The notes under the pieces were generated by a model. The model was not told the origin of the DNA, did no database searches, and saw nothing but the letters and a program-made list of their open reading frames with translations. A stretch of DNA of 64,000 nt from Dyella japonica DSM 16301 (GTDB taxonomy: Bacteria; Pseudomonadota; Gammaproteobacteria; Xanthomonadales; Rhodanobacteraceae), in assembly GCF_001010355.1 (NCBI RefSeq), contig NZ_JPLA01000024.1, forward strand, positions 1 through 64,000, written 5' to 3'. Shown here one piece after another: positions 37,736 through 45,510 of the stretch (positions are counted from its first letter, which is position 1; each line of letters opens with the position of its first letter). The translations under genes and the position numbers were made by a program.

Positions 37736-39100
37736 ATGGTGCAGCTGGGTTTGCTTCTGCTGGGCAGCGATTTCATTCGCCGGCGCTGGTTGATCCTCGC
37801 CGTCGGCGGCATCGCCTGGGCGGCGCTGGGCGTGGCGATCTTCATCGATGCGCTGGACAACGTGCTGTATTTCCCGGTGCACGTGTTTGGCTATCTGCTG
37901 GTGGTCGAGGCGGTGGTCACGCTGGCCGTGTCCTCGCCCAGGCCCGGTACCTCGGCCGTGCTGCGCAAGGCGCGTGGCGTGGTGTTCCTGATCCTGGGCT
38001 TGTTGATTGTCGACCCGCATCATGCGGCGAGCGTGATCCTGGCGATGGCGTTTGGCCTCGCGTTTCTGGTCGACGGCATCTTTCGCATCGCGGCGGCGCT
38101 GGTGGTGCGTTTTCGCGGCTGGCGACTGTCGCTGATCACCGGTCTGCTTGAAGTCGGCTTTGCCGTTTTCATGGTCGAGCCCTATCCCACGTTCTACGCG
38201 GGCACGGTGCCGTACTGCATCGGCATGGGACTGTTCCTCTCCGGTTGCGGCATGTTTCGGCAGGCCTGGCGGCTGAAGAAGCTGCCCGATCACGCGGTGC
38301 TTTCGTGGCTGTTGATGCGCGATGTGTCGGTCGCGCACGTGGGTTTCACGCCCGAACCGCTGGGCGACGTGGCGGGCGATCTGGTGGTCTACGTATGGAC
38401 GCCCACCGGCTCCGTCGACGACGCCGTGCCTCAGCCCCTGGTGGATCGCTATATCGCAGCGGTGGATGCAAAGGGCGTGATCTCTACCGGGCACGCGGCG
38501 TTGGGCTGTCCGCCCGGGGTTTATGTCAGTCACTATCCGGCAGTCGAAATCGATCGCTCCAGCAGCGACTTCACGCGGATGCTGCGCGCGACGGCGATCA
38601 ACGACGTGCCCGGAAAATTCCAGCCCAGCTATGCGGAGGAATCCGCTGGCTGGTGCGAATCGAACGCCGAGGTGCATTTCGACCGCTACGACCACCAGCG
38701 CCTGTTGGCATTCTGGAAGCGCTACCGTGAAGACACCACCTACAACCTCACCAATCGCAACTGCAGCAGCACGGTGGCGCATTGCCTGGAGGCTGCGCTG
38801 GAAGGATCGTCGGCAAAACGCGGCTTCCTTCGCACCATGATCAATCCGGAACTATGGGTCGCCGCCCAACTGCGCAAGCGCGCCGAGGCGATGGCCTGGA
38901 CCCCGGGATTCGTGCTCGATTACGCCCGTGCACTCAAGGCAGCGATCCATCCCACGCCGCTAGGCTGGTACACGCTGATCGCCTCCATCAAGCGCTTCTG
39001 GCAGTACGCGGGGATGATCCGCCGCGGGGAGCCGATGAGCGCCGCATCCTTGGGCGACAAGTCGAACACTCCCGTTGCCCGTGGGCGTTCGATCGAGTGA
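37736..39100 (+). CDS. HdeD-like membrane domain fused to putative permuted-papain hydrolase
   Basis: A 454-residue protein. Residues about 1-185 form six membrane helices with the HdeD/DUF308 look (LILAVGGIAWAALGVAIFI, GVVFLILGLLIVDPHHAASVILAMAFGLAFLVDGIFRIAAAL). Residues about 195-380 are soluble and contain STGHAALG (His253), GVYVSHYPA, a WCESNAE stretch, and YNLTNRNCSSTVAHCLEAAL (Cys343). His first and Cys later, with the Cys at a helix start, is the order of circularly permuted papain-like (PPPDE/LRAT/NlpC-like) hydrolases. The substrate is unknown: a peptide, an isopeptide or a lipid are all possible. It lies downstream of an MFS gene. Domain calls are by eye, without a profile search. 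Confidence 0.8.
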   Translation: MVQLGLLLLGSDFIRRRWLILAVGGIAWAALGVAIFIDALDNVLYFPVHVFGYLLVVEAVVTLAVSSPRPGTSAVLRKARGVVFLILGLLIVDPHHAASVILAMAFGLAFLVDGIFRIAAALVVRFRGWRLSLITGLLEVGFAVFMVEPYPTFYAGTVPYCIGMGLFLSGCGMFRQAWRLKKLPDHAVLSWLLMRDVSVAHVGFTPEPLGDVAGDLVVYVWTPTGSVDDAVPQPLVDRYIAAVDAKGVISTGHAALGCPPGVYVSHYPAVEIDRSSSDFTRMLRATAINDVPGKFQPSYAEESAGWCESNAEVHFDRYDHQRLLAFWKRYREDTTYNLTNRNCSSTVAHCLEAALEGSSAKRGFLRTMINPELWVAAQLRKRAEAMAWTPGFVLDYARALKAAIHPTPLGWYTLIASIKRFWQYAGMIRRGEPMSAASLGDKSNTPVARGRSIE

Positions 39101-39104
39101 TGCC

Positions 39105-40874
39105 TCAGGCGGTGAACTGCAGCCTTGCCAGTTCCGCGTAGAGGCCGCCTTCGGCCAGCAGGCTTTGATGCGTGCCTTGCGCCACGATGCGGCCGCCATC
39201 CATCACCACGATGCGATCGGCGCGTTGCACAGTGGCCAGACGGTGGGCGATGACCAGGGTGGTGCGGCCTTTCTCCAGGCGCTCCAGGGCCTGCTGGATG
39301 GCCGCTTCGGATTGGGCGTCCAGCGCCGAAGTGGCTTCGTCCAGCAACAGCAGTGGCGCATCGCGCAGGATCGCGCGTGCAATGGCGACACGCTGGCGCT
39401 GGCCACCGGACAGACGCACGCCGCGCTCGCCCAGTTCCTCGTCATAGCCCTTGCCCAGCGCACTGATGAAGTCGTTGGCTTCGGCGGCGCGCGCGGCCTC
39501 GCGCACTTCGTGCTCGTCCGCATCCTGGCGGCCGAAGCGGATGTTGTCGGCAGCGCTGCCACCGAAGATCACTGTTTCCTGCGGCACCAGCGCGATGGCG
39601 CCACGCAGCTCGGGCAGGGCGAGTGCACGCAGGTCGACACCGTCCAGCGTGATGCGCCCGGTCTGCGGATCGTAGAAGCGCAGCAGCAAGGCAAACACGG
39701 TGCTCTTGCCGGCACCGGACGGACCGACCAGTGCCACGGTTTCGCCGGGACGAACGGTCAGGTCGAAATCGTAGAGTGCCGGCGCATCCGGTCGCGACGG
39801 GTAGTGGAACTCGATGTGCTCGAAACGCAGCGCACCTTCCACGGGCCGCGGCAGCAGCGCTGGCTGCGCAGGGCTGGTGATCTCGGCGCGCTCTTCGAAC
39901 AGCTCGCCGATACGCTCCATCGCACCCGCCGCACGCAGCACGTCGCCCCACACTTCGGAAAGCCCGGCGAGCGAGCCGGCTGCGAGGAAGGCATAGATCA
40001 CGAACTGCGCAAGCACACCGACATCGAGCGTGCCGGCCAGCACGTCGCGCGCACCGGCCCACAGCACCAGCGCGATAGCGCCGAAGAACAATACGATGAC
40101 CGTCGCCGTCAGGATCGAGCGCATGCCAATGCGCTGCCGCGCTGTGGCAAGTGCGCGGGCAATGGCGCCGCCGTAGCGCGCACTCTCGATGTCCTCGCGT
40201 GCGTAGGCCTTGACGGCAGGCGCAGCATTGAGCGTTTCATTGGCGACAGCGGCGGCATCGGCAAGCCGATCCTGACTGGCGCGCGAGAGCCGCTGCACGC
40301 GGCGGCCGAATACCAGGATGGGCAGCATCACCGCGGGGATCACCAGCGCCGTAAGGCCGGCCAGTCGCGGGCTGGTCCACACCATCATGGCGGTGGCGCC
40401 CAGCAGCATCACCGCGCTGCGCAGCGCCACGGAAATGCCCGAGCCGATCAGCGCCTGGATGACTTCGGTATCGGTGCCCAGTCGAGAAATGAGTTCGCCC
40501 ACGCGGCTGCGTTCGAAAAAGCCCACGTCGAGCCGGATCACATGCGCATAGAGCTGGGAGCGCAGCGATGCCAGCGAACGTTCGCCCAGCAAGGCGATGC
40601 AGTAATAGCGAGCCGCCGTGGCAAACGCCAGTACCAGGGCCACGCCGAACAGGCCCAGGAAAGTGGCATTGATGGTGGCGAGGCTGGAATGGCCAAAGCC
40701 CTGATCGATCATGTGCCGTACGGCCATCGGCAACACCAGCGTGGCGCTGGAGGAGATCGCCAGAAACACCAGCCAGCCTGCAGCGAGTGCGCGATGAGGT
40801 CGCACGAACGGCCACAGCTGCATCAAGGTGCCAAGGCGACGCGTGGGGCGCTGGGTGTCGGCGGTATCGCTCAT
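39105..40874 (-). CDS. MsbA-like ABC exporter (half-transporter)
   Basis: A 589-residue ABC export protein with fused membrane and ATPase domains that would work as a homodimer. Six membrane helices lie in about 28-310, with the coupling-helix pattern GFFERSRVGELISRLGTDTEV. The nucleotide-binding domain has Walker A GPSGAGKST (Lys390), Q-loop LVPQETVIFGGS, signature LSGGQRQR, Walker B LLLLDEATSALD and switch His in IAHRLATVQ. Lipid A, other lipids or drugs are typical substrates; MsbA proper is usually next to lpxK, which is not here, so I leave it unnamed. It starts 69 nt downstream of yigZ and faces the HdeD-fusion gene tail to tail. Confidence 0.94.
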   Translation of the reverse strand: MSDTADTQRPTRRLGTLMQLWPFVRPHRALAAGWLVFLAISSSATLVLPMAVRHMIDQGFGHSSLATINATFLGLFGVALVLAFATAARYYCIALLGERSLASLRSQLYAHVIRLDVGFFERSRVGELISRLGTDTEVIQALIGSGISVALRSAVMLLGATAMMVWTSPRLAGLTALVIPAVMLPILVFGRRVQRLSRASQDRLADAAAVANETLNAAPAVKAYAREDIESARYGGAIARALATARQRIGMRSILTATVIVLFFGAIALVLWAGARDVLAGTLDVGVLAQFVIYAFLAAGSLAGLSEVWGDVLRAAGAMERIGELFEERAEITSPAQPALLPRPVEGALRFEHIEFHYPSRPDAPALYDFDLTVRPGETVALVGPSGAGKSTVFALLLRFYDPQTGRITLDGVDLRALALPELRGAIALVPQETVIFGGSAADNIRFGRQDADEHEVREAARAAEANDFISALGKGYDEELGERGVRLSGGQRQRVAIARAILRDAPLLLLDEATSALDAQSEAAIQQALERLEKGRTTLVIAHRLATVQRADRIVVMDGGRIVAQGTHQSLLAEGGLYAELARLQFTA

Positions 40875-40943
40875 GGGTTCTCGTCGTCGGCATCCGCGCC
40901 GGGCTGGCGCATCTGATCAAAGGTGGGGCGGCTCCGGCCTGAT

Positions 40944-41540
40944 TCAATCCAGGCGGCGTGCGCTGTGGCGACCGCGGCTGAGGTCGTTGACCAGCGCCTG
41001 CGCTTCATCGGCATGCCGCTCGGGCAATTGGATCTCCAGCGCGACTCCTTGCGCATCGAAGCTTTCCTGCACGATCTCGGCCTCGAACTCGCGCAGGCGC
41101 GCCTTGAGCAGGGCCAGTTCGGCGAAATCGCAACGCAGGCCAAGCCGCGCCATGGCAACCAGGGGAATGCGTTCGGCGCGACGCAGGCACTCGGCCGCCG
41201 TGCCGCCGTAGGCACGCACGAGTCCGCCGGCGCCGAGCTTGATGCCGCCATACCAGCGCGTGACGACGACTACGGCGCGATCGATGCCCTGGCCTTCGAT
41301 GGCTTGCAGGATGGGACGTCCCGCCGTGCCGCCCGGTTCGCCGTCATCGTTGAAGCGATAGTCCTGGCCGATGCGGTAGGCCCAGCAGTTGTGGGTGGCC
41401 GCCGGGTCGCCCACCTGGCGTACGAAGGCCAGCGCCTGTTCGGGCGTCTGTACCGGTGCGGCCTGGGCCAGGAAGCGACTCTTCTTGATGTCCTCGCTGT
41501 GCTGGCAGGCAGCGGCCAGGGTATGCAGCGGATCACTCAT
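40944..41540 (-). CDS. yigZ: YigZ/IMPACT family protein
   Basis: A 198-residue protein with the Impact N-terminal (UPF0029) domain: KKSRFLAQAAPV, HNCWAYRIG, GEPGGTAGRPIL and VTRWYGGIKLGAGGLVRAYG, followed by a DUF1949-like ferredoxin-fold tail. E. coli YigZ is linked to translation control by analogy with eukaryotic IMPACT, and its tail resembles elongation factor domain V. Its start overlaps the upstream anti-sigma-like gene by 8 nt, so they are translated together. Confidence 0.95.
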   Translation of the reverse strand: MSDPLHTLAAACQHSEDIKKSRFLAQAAPVQTPEQALAFVRQVGDPAATHNCWAYRIGQDYRFNDDGEPGGTAGRPILQAIEGQGIDRAVVVVTRWYGGIKLGAGGLVRAYGGTAAECLRRAERIPLVAMARLGLRCDFAELALLKARLREFEAEIVQESFDAQGVALEIQLPERHADEAQALVNDLSRGRHSARRLD

Positions 41541-42402
41541 GGTCGGGCAGTTGTGCTCGCAGGTCGTCGGGCAGGGCCACGTCCGGATGCGCCTGCTGGA
41601 ACGCGGTCAGCCGCTGCACGGCTTCGTCGTGCCGATGCAGGGCGAACAACTGGCGGATCTTCTCCAGCTCTTGTGTCGGCGTGTCGGCGGCATTCGCTGC
41701 CGTGCTGTCCGGCGCAGCGGCGGGGGCGGCCATGACCTTCATCGCGCTGGTGCGCTGGCTGAGTCCGCCGGTGATTGCCGTGGCGCGCATGGGGGATTGC
41801 GGTGCATACGCTGATGCGGCGGCTTCCGAGGCGGGCGCGGGCGCCGCTGGTGCGGGCGGTGGCGCCGCCGCCATGCGATCCTCGTTCATGGCTACCAGCG
41901 GTGCGGATTCGGTGGCGGGGGCGGGCGGTTGTTGGGTCGCGACGACCGGCGCCACCACTTTGGGCTTCATGGCGGAACGGATGTTGTCCCGCTTCGCTGC
42001 CACCGGTGCCGCGATACGCGCTGCCGGGGCCGCAGCGGCCATAGGCGCGGCAGGCGCCTGGGCGAGCTCAGCGCTGCTTTGATTGGGCCCTGTCTGCGCA
42101 GGTTCGTTGGTGGGCGCTGCAGCGACGGTTACCTCGCGCGAGGCAGGGCCCTGCGGCACGCTCGGTTGTTGCATCGTGCGCCAGCCCAACCCTGCTGCCA
42201 CCACCAGGACCGCCACACTGGCCACCGCGACCGGCCAGCGCATGACGCCGCGGTGGCGGTCGGCGCGCAGGGCGTCGGCCGCGGCGCGCTGGATGGCGCT
42301 GTCCAGGGCGGGCGACGGGTCCTTGCGCGGCAGGCTGCGATAGAGCGCCTTCAGCTCGTCTTCGCCGGGCAGTGCGTCGTTGTCGTGGTCGTGCGTATTC
42401 AT
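41533..42402 (-). CDS. putative single-pass membrane anti-sigma protein
   Basis: A 289-residue protein cotranslated with the ECF sigma gene (ATGA overlap). Its short cytoplasmic part (about 1-54) has the LKALYRSLPRKDPSPALDSAIQ block often seen in proteins encoded after ECF sigma factors. A membrane helix spans about 56-74. A long Ala/Pro-rich periplasmic stretch (about 80-235) of very low complexity follows, then a small helical tail (about 245-285, LEKIRQLFALHRHDEAVQRL) resembling a TPR hairpin. It lacks a zinc anti-sigma HxxxCxxC motif. The anti-sigma role is inferred from position, topology and size. Confidence 0.75.
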   Translation of the reverse strand: MNTHDHDNDALPGEDELKALYRSLPRKDPSPALDSAIQRAAADALRADRHRGVMRWPVAVASVAVLVVAAGLGWRTMQQPSVPQGPASREVTVAAAPTNEPAQTGPNQSSAELAQAPAAPMAAAAPAARIAAPVAAKRDNIRSAMKPKVVAPVVATQQPPAPATESAPLVAMNEDRMAAAPPPAPAAPAPASEAAASAYAPQSPMRATAITGGLSQRTSAMKVMAAPAAAPDSTAANAADTPTQELEKIRQLFALHRHDEAVQRLTAFQQAHPDVALPDDLRAQLPDHE

Positions 42403-42953
42403 TCGGCCAACTGTTCGCGCAAACGGTTCATGGCATAGCGCAGCCGCGACTTGGCAGTCTCGCGTCCCACGCCGGTGACTTCGGCAATCTCCTCCACGCT
42501 CAGGTCGTTCTCCAGGCGCAGCAGCACGGCGGTGCGCTGCTCATCGGGCAGTTGCTCGATCGCCAGCTGCAAACGCCGGCGGCGTTCGAACTCCGACAAC
42601 AGGTGCTCGGGTTGTTCGTGTTCCGGCGACGCGGTCAGTTCAAATACGCGTTCGGCTTCCTCGCCGGTGGCTAGCGGACGCTTGCGGCGGTAGCTGTCGA
42701 TCAGCAGGTTATGCGCGATCTGCAGTAGCCAGGTGGTGAATTTGGCTTGCGGCAGATAGCGCGCCCGCGAGGCCACGACACGGCTCCAGGTCTCCTGGAA
42801 AAGCTCCTCGGCCAGCTGCGGATCGCGCGCCGCGCGCAGCAGGAATCGGTACAGCGCCGCCCGATGCCGGGCGTACAGCGCGTTGAACGCAGCCGCATCG
42901 CCCCGGGCATAGGCCAGCATCAGCGTCGCGTCGTCGTCCACAGGGGCATCCAT
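42399..42953 (-). CDS. ECF sigma factor
   Basis: A 184-residue extracytoplasmic function sigma factor. Region 2 has DAAAFNALYARHRAALYRFLLRAA, AEELFQETWSRVV and FTTWLLQIAHNLLIDSYRRKR. Region 4 has QLPDEQRTAVLLRLENDLSVEEIAEVTGVGRETAKSRLRYAMNRLRE. It is clearly distinct from RpoE at 16949. ATG 42953 is chosen because 34 upstream in-frame residues are Pro-rich and not sigma-like; the ribosome-binding site is weak. The following membrane protein is its likely anti-sigma partner. Confidence 0.93.
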   Translation of the reverse strand: MDAPVDDDATLMLAYARGDAAAFNALYARHRAALYRFLLRAARDPQLAEELFQETWSRVVASRARYLPQAKFTTWLLQIAHNLLIDSYRRKRPLATGEEAERVFELTASPEHEQPEHLLSEFERRRRLQLAIEQLPDEQRTAVLLRLENDLSVEEIAEVTGVGRETAKSRLRYAMNRLREQLAE

Positions 42954-43088
42954 GGGCGGCGAGGTTAAGCCAAACCGGGGCTCGGGGTAAGCAGGCGGGT
43001 CAGCGGCAGGCGTCCGCGGCAGTGTTGGGTTCAGCAAAGCGGGCTGCATTCCCATCTAACGCAGGCCATCGCCTCCCGGGGTTTGAGG

Positions 43089-44522
43089 TCAGGGGATCAC
43101 GTCACCGGGTACGGGGTTGGAGAAATCCTCTGGCTCGCGTTGCTGGGTGAGTCGGAACACGCCTTCACGCACGTTGCGCGGCAGCACTACATCGAGCACG
43201 GTGGTCTGGTGCGGGGCGAGGATCAGGAAAAGATCGTCGCTGGACGCCGTGCTGGCGATGGCGTGATGCACCAGTCCGGTCAGGTCGCCGGGTTCGATCG
43301 TCGCGCTATAAGGCCGATGGCCGTCCATCGCGGCACGCAGGGTACGCCGGCTGTTGTCGGGATCGGCGACGCGGGCGGTGCCGGCCAGCAAGGCATGGTT
43401 GAGGAAGAACGTGATCACGTGCCCCTGTCGGCTGTTCGCCTGGCGGTCGAGCATGAAACCCTGCGGCATCCAGTCGGGATTCGGCGGCAGACCGGCCTCG
43501 AACAGCAGGCGCGCACCGAGCAGCGGCTCGCCTGCTTCGTCGGTGAGGCGAATGACCAGCATGCTGCGTGGATCATGGATATGGATGCGCGGCGCGAACG
43601 GACCGACCGGCTCCTTTTCCACGCGCGCTGCATCGCGTTGCGCGTTTTCCGCATCGAAGGCATCGCACAGTTGGTGGTAGCCGGTCACGTCGCGCACCTG
43701 CAGGCAGCGCAGCAGGGCATCCACCGTGGCTTGCGGCGCGGCCGACATCACGCCTTGCTCGGATCCTGAGTGCGCGGCGCCCGGGATCAGCTTGAATGCC
43801 GTGCGCGGGGAGATCGTGGCATTGATGGCCAGCGTTGGATCGTTGCCGCTGCCCTGGCGTGCGAGCACTGCGTGACGCGCGTTGAGATTGGCTGCCGCGA
43901 TGCGCACGACGCCGTCGGAACCGTCTTCGCCGGTATAGCTGTTGATGTGGTCGTAGAGCGATCGATCAGGCCGGTCGCCGGTGAGCACGAACAGGAACTG
44001 GCCGCGTTCGGCCACATCGTCGCCGTGGATATGATCGAGGTTGAGCGACAGCGATTCGCTGCTGCCCAGCTCCAGCCAGTCGAGGATGCGCTGGCCCGGC
44101 TCCACGCCGCCGGCCCACGCGCGCAGGCGACTCAGCACGCTCTTGCCGAGCTGGGCGAGGGCGGAGCCGAAGTTGGCCGGCGCCAGCATCATCAGGTGGG
44201 TGAGGCGGATAGTGCTGAAGGCCTGCGGCCGATCGCGCTGCGCACGCAGCCATTCGCGCACGACGGGGCCGCCGGTGGAGTGGGTGATGCAGACGAAACT
44301 CGCGTCCTGCAGGTGCAGGTCGCGCAGGGCGTGATCGAATCCACGCACCACGTCGGCCATGGTGACCACGTCATCGAAGCTCACGTATTCCGACAACCAG
44401 ATATCGGCCACCGCCAGTGCGATGCCCGCGGATGCGGCCTGCGCCTGGAGGCGCTGCGGCAGCAAGCCGTAGGTTGACGTGTTGGTGACGCTCCAGCCGT
44501 GCACAAAAACGAGTGTCGTCAT
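43089..44522 (-). CDS. lipase-like alpha/beta hydrolase with C-terminal beta domain
   Basis: A 477-residue protein without a signal peptide. The N-terminal alpha/beta hydrolase part (about 1-290) opens TLVFVHGW and has the nucleophile elbow ITHSTGGPVVREW with Ser82. The first Gly of GxSxG is replaced by Thr, as in some PGAP1/lipase-like proteins. A candidate acid and His are in SLYDHINSYTGEDGSDGVV and IPGAAHSGSE. The remaining 190 residues look beta-rich (IRLTDEAGEPLLGARLLFE, VLDVVLPRNVREGVFRL), possibly two Ig-like modules. It could be a triacylglycerol or phospholipase acting inside the cell or exported by a non-Sec route. Confidence 0.82.
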   Translation of the reverse strand: MTTLVFVHGWSVTNTSTYGLLPQRLQAQAASAGIALAVADIWLSEYVSFDDVVTMADVVRGFDHALRDLHLQDASFVCITHSTGGPVVREWLRAQRDRPQAFSTIRLTHLMMLAPANFGSALAQLGKSVLSRLRAWAGGVEPGQRILDWLELGSSESLSLNLDHIHGDDVAERGQFLFVLTGDRPDRSLYDHINSYTGEDGSDGVVRIAAANLNARHAVLARQGSGNDPTLAINATISPRTAFKLIPGAAHSGSEQGVMSAAPQATVDALLRCLQVRDVTGYHQLCDAFDAENAQRDAARVEKEPVGPFAPRIHIHDPRSMLVIRLTDEAGEPLLGARLLFEAGLPPNPDWMPQGFMLDRQANSRQGHVITFFLNHALLAGTARVADPDNSRRTLRAAMDGHRPYSATIEPGDLTGLVHHAIASTASSDDLFLILAPHQTTVLDVVLPRNVREGVFRLTQQREPEDFSNPVPGDVIP

Positions 44523-44585
44523 GAACCGGTCCCCGCGGTGTCATAGGTTCCGCTCGCCAGCGTGCTGGCGTATCCCCGGGGCGAT

Positions 44586-44599
44586 GGGTCGATCGACCC
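44586..44599. promoter_or_regulatory. perfect palindrome between divergent lipase and DUF218 genes
   Basis: GGGTCGATCGACCC is a perfect 14-bp palindrome located centrally in the 112-bp divergent region. Its symmetry and position suit a repressor or activator dimer site for one or both genes. The regulator is unknown. Confidence 0.4.
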
Positions 44600-44634
44600 T
44601 CCACTATCGCCTCGTCATAGCGTAAGGCCCTAAG

Positions 44635-45423
44635 ATGCCATGCCTTTCCATGGAGCGGGGAATCCGCATGCTGGCCGTTCTGTTCGTGCTGCTGCTGTTG
44701 ATCGTGTGGCTGTATCGCCTGCGCTGGCGCAACACGGCGCGCGGCTTGCTGATCGCGAGCCTGCTGTTGTTCTTCGGCATCGGTTGCGGTGCGCTGCCGC
44801 GCTGGCTTTCCGACCGTCTGCAGTCGGGCTACGCAGTCGAGCCGGCCATCGCCTGGACGCCGCGCAATGCCATCGTGGTGCTCGGTGCGGGCACGGCGGT
44901 GGACGAAGGGCATCCGCTGCAGCCTTCCTACTTCGTCAATGGCCGCCTGTTGCGTGCAGCCCAGCTTTACAGCGCATGCAAGGCGGCGGGGAAGGAGTGC
45001 CGGCTGGTGGTGAGTGGCGGCGATTCGCAGGAACATGGCGAGGCCGAGGCGGTGGTGTATGGACGCGCCTTGCGTGCGCTCGGCATTCCCGCGACGGACA
45101 TGTCGCTCGAATCGCGCAGCATGAGCACCTGGCAGAACGCGCAGTTCAGCCGTCCGATCCTTGCCGAGTACGCGCCGCAGCACATCGTGCTGGTGACGTC
45201 AGGGATCCATCTGCAGCGCTCGCTGCTGTATTTCGCGCACTTCGGCATCGTGCCGCAGCCGGTGGCCGGCGACTGGGTCAACGCGCGCAGGGAGCTGGCG
45301 CCCGACTCCTGGAACTTCATGTTGATGGATGCCACGCTGCACGAGTATCTGGGCATCGCGCGTTACAGGGTCTACAACCTGCTGGGCTGGAACGCGCCGA
45401 AGGCACCGCCACTGGGCGCCTGA
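44635..45423 (+). CDS. DUF218 (YdcF/ElyC-like) membrane protein
   Basis: A 262-residue protein with two N-terminal membrane helices (about 12-28 and 36-54) and a DUF218 domain from about 75 to 245: AIVVLGAGTA, NGRLLRAAQLY, LVVSGGDSQEHGEAEAVVYGRALRALGIP, ESRSMSTWQNAQFSRPIL and IVLVTSGIHLQRSLLYF. ElyC-type members affect envelope polysaccharide assembly; YdcF members bind S-adenosylmethionine. The exact role here is not determined. The start is ATG 44635, with AAGG 7 nt upstream; ATG 44668 directly before the first helix is an alternative. Confidence 0.92.
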   Translation: MPCLSMERGIRMLAVLFVLLLLIVWLYRLRWRNTARGLLIASLLLFFGIGCGALPRWLSDRLQSGYAVEPAIAWTPRNAIVVLGAGTAVDEGHPLQPSYFVNGRLLRAAQLYSACKAAGKECRLVVSGGDSQEHGEAEAVVYGRALRALGIPATDMSLESRSMSTWQNAQFSRPILAEYAPQHIVLVTSGIHLQRSLLYFAHFGIVPQPVAGDWVNARRELAPDSWNFMLMDATLHEYLGIARYRVYNLLGWNAPKAPPLGA

Positions 45424-45510
45424 GGCTTCGCATAGCCGTTCATTTTCCAGCCAGCTACTGGACGCATATCCGCGTAACCTTGCGCGGCTTACCTAACGCC
45501 AGTTGCCTCG

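Noticed and set aside
36437..38782. Long minus-strand open frame opposite the MFS and HdeD-fusion genes
   Set aside because: Arg/His/Gln-rich composition typical of an antisense shadow in a high-GC genome; both plus-strand genes have clear membrane helices.
39105..40874. ABC exporter as authentic MsbA
   Set aside because: The domain layout matches, but there is no lpxK or other lipid A gene next to it and the sequence cannot separate lipid from drug exporters.
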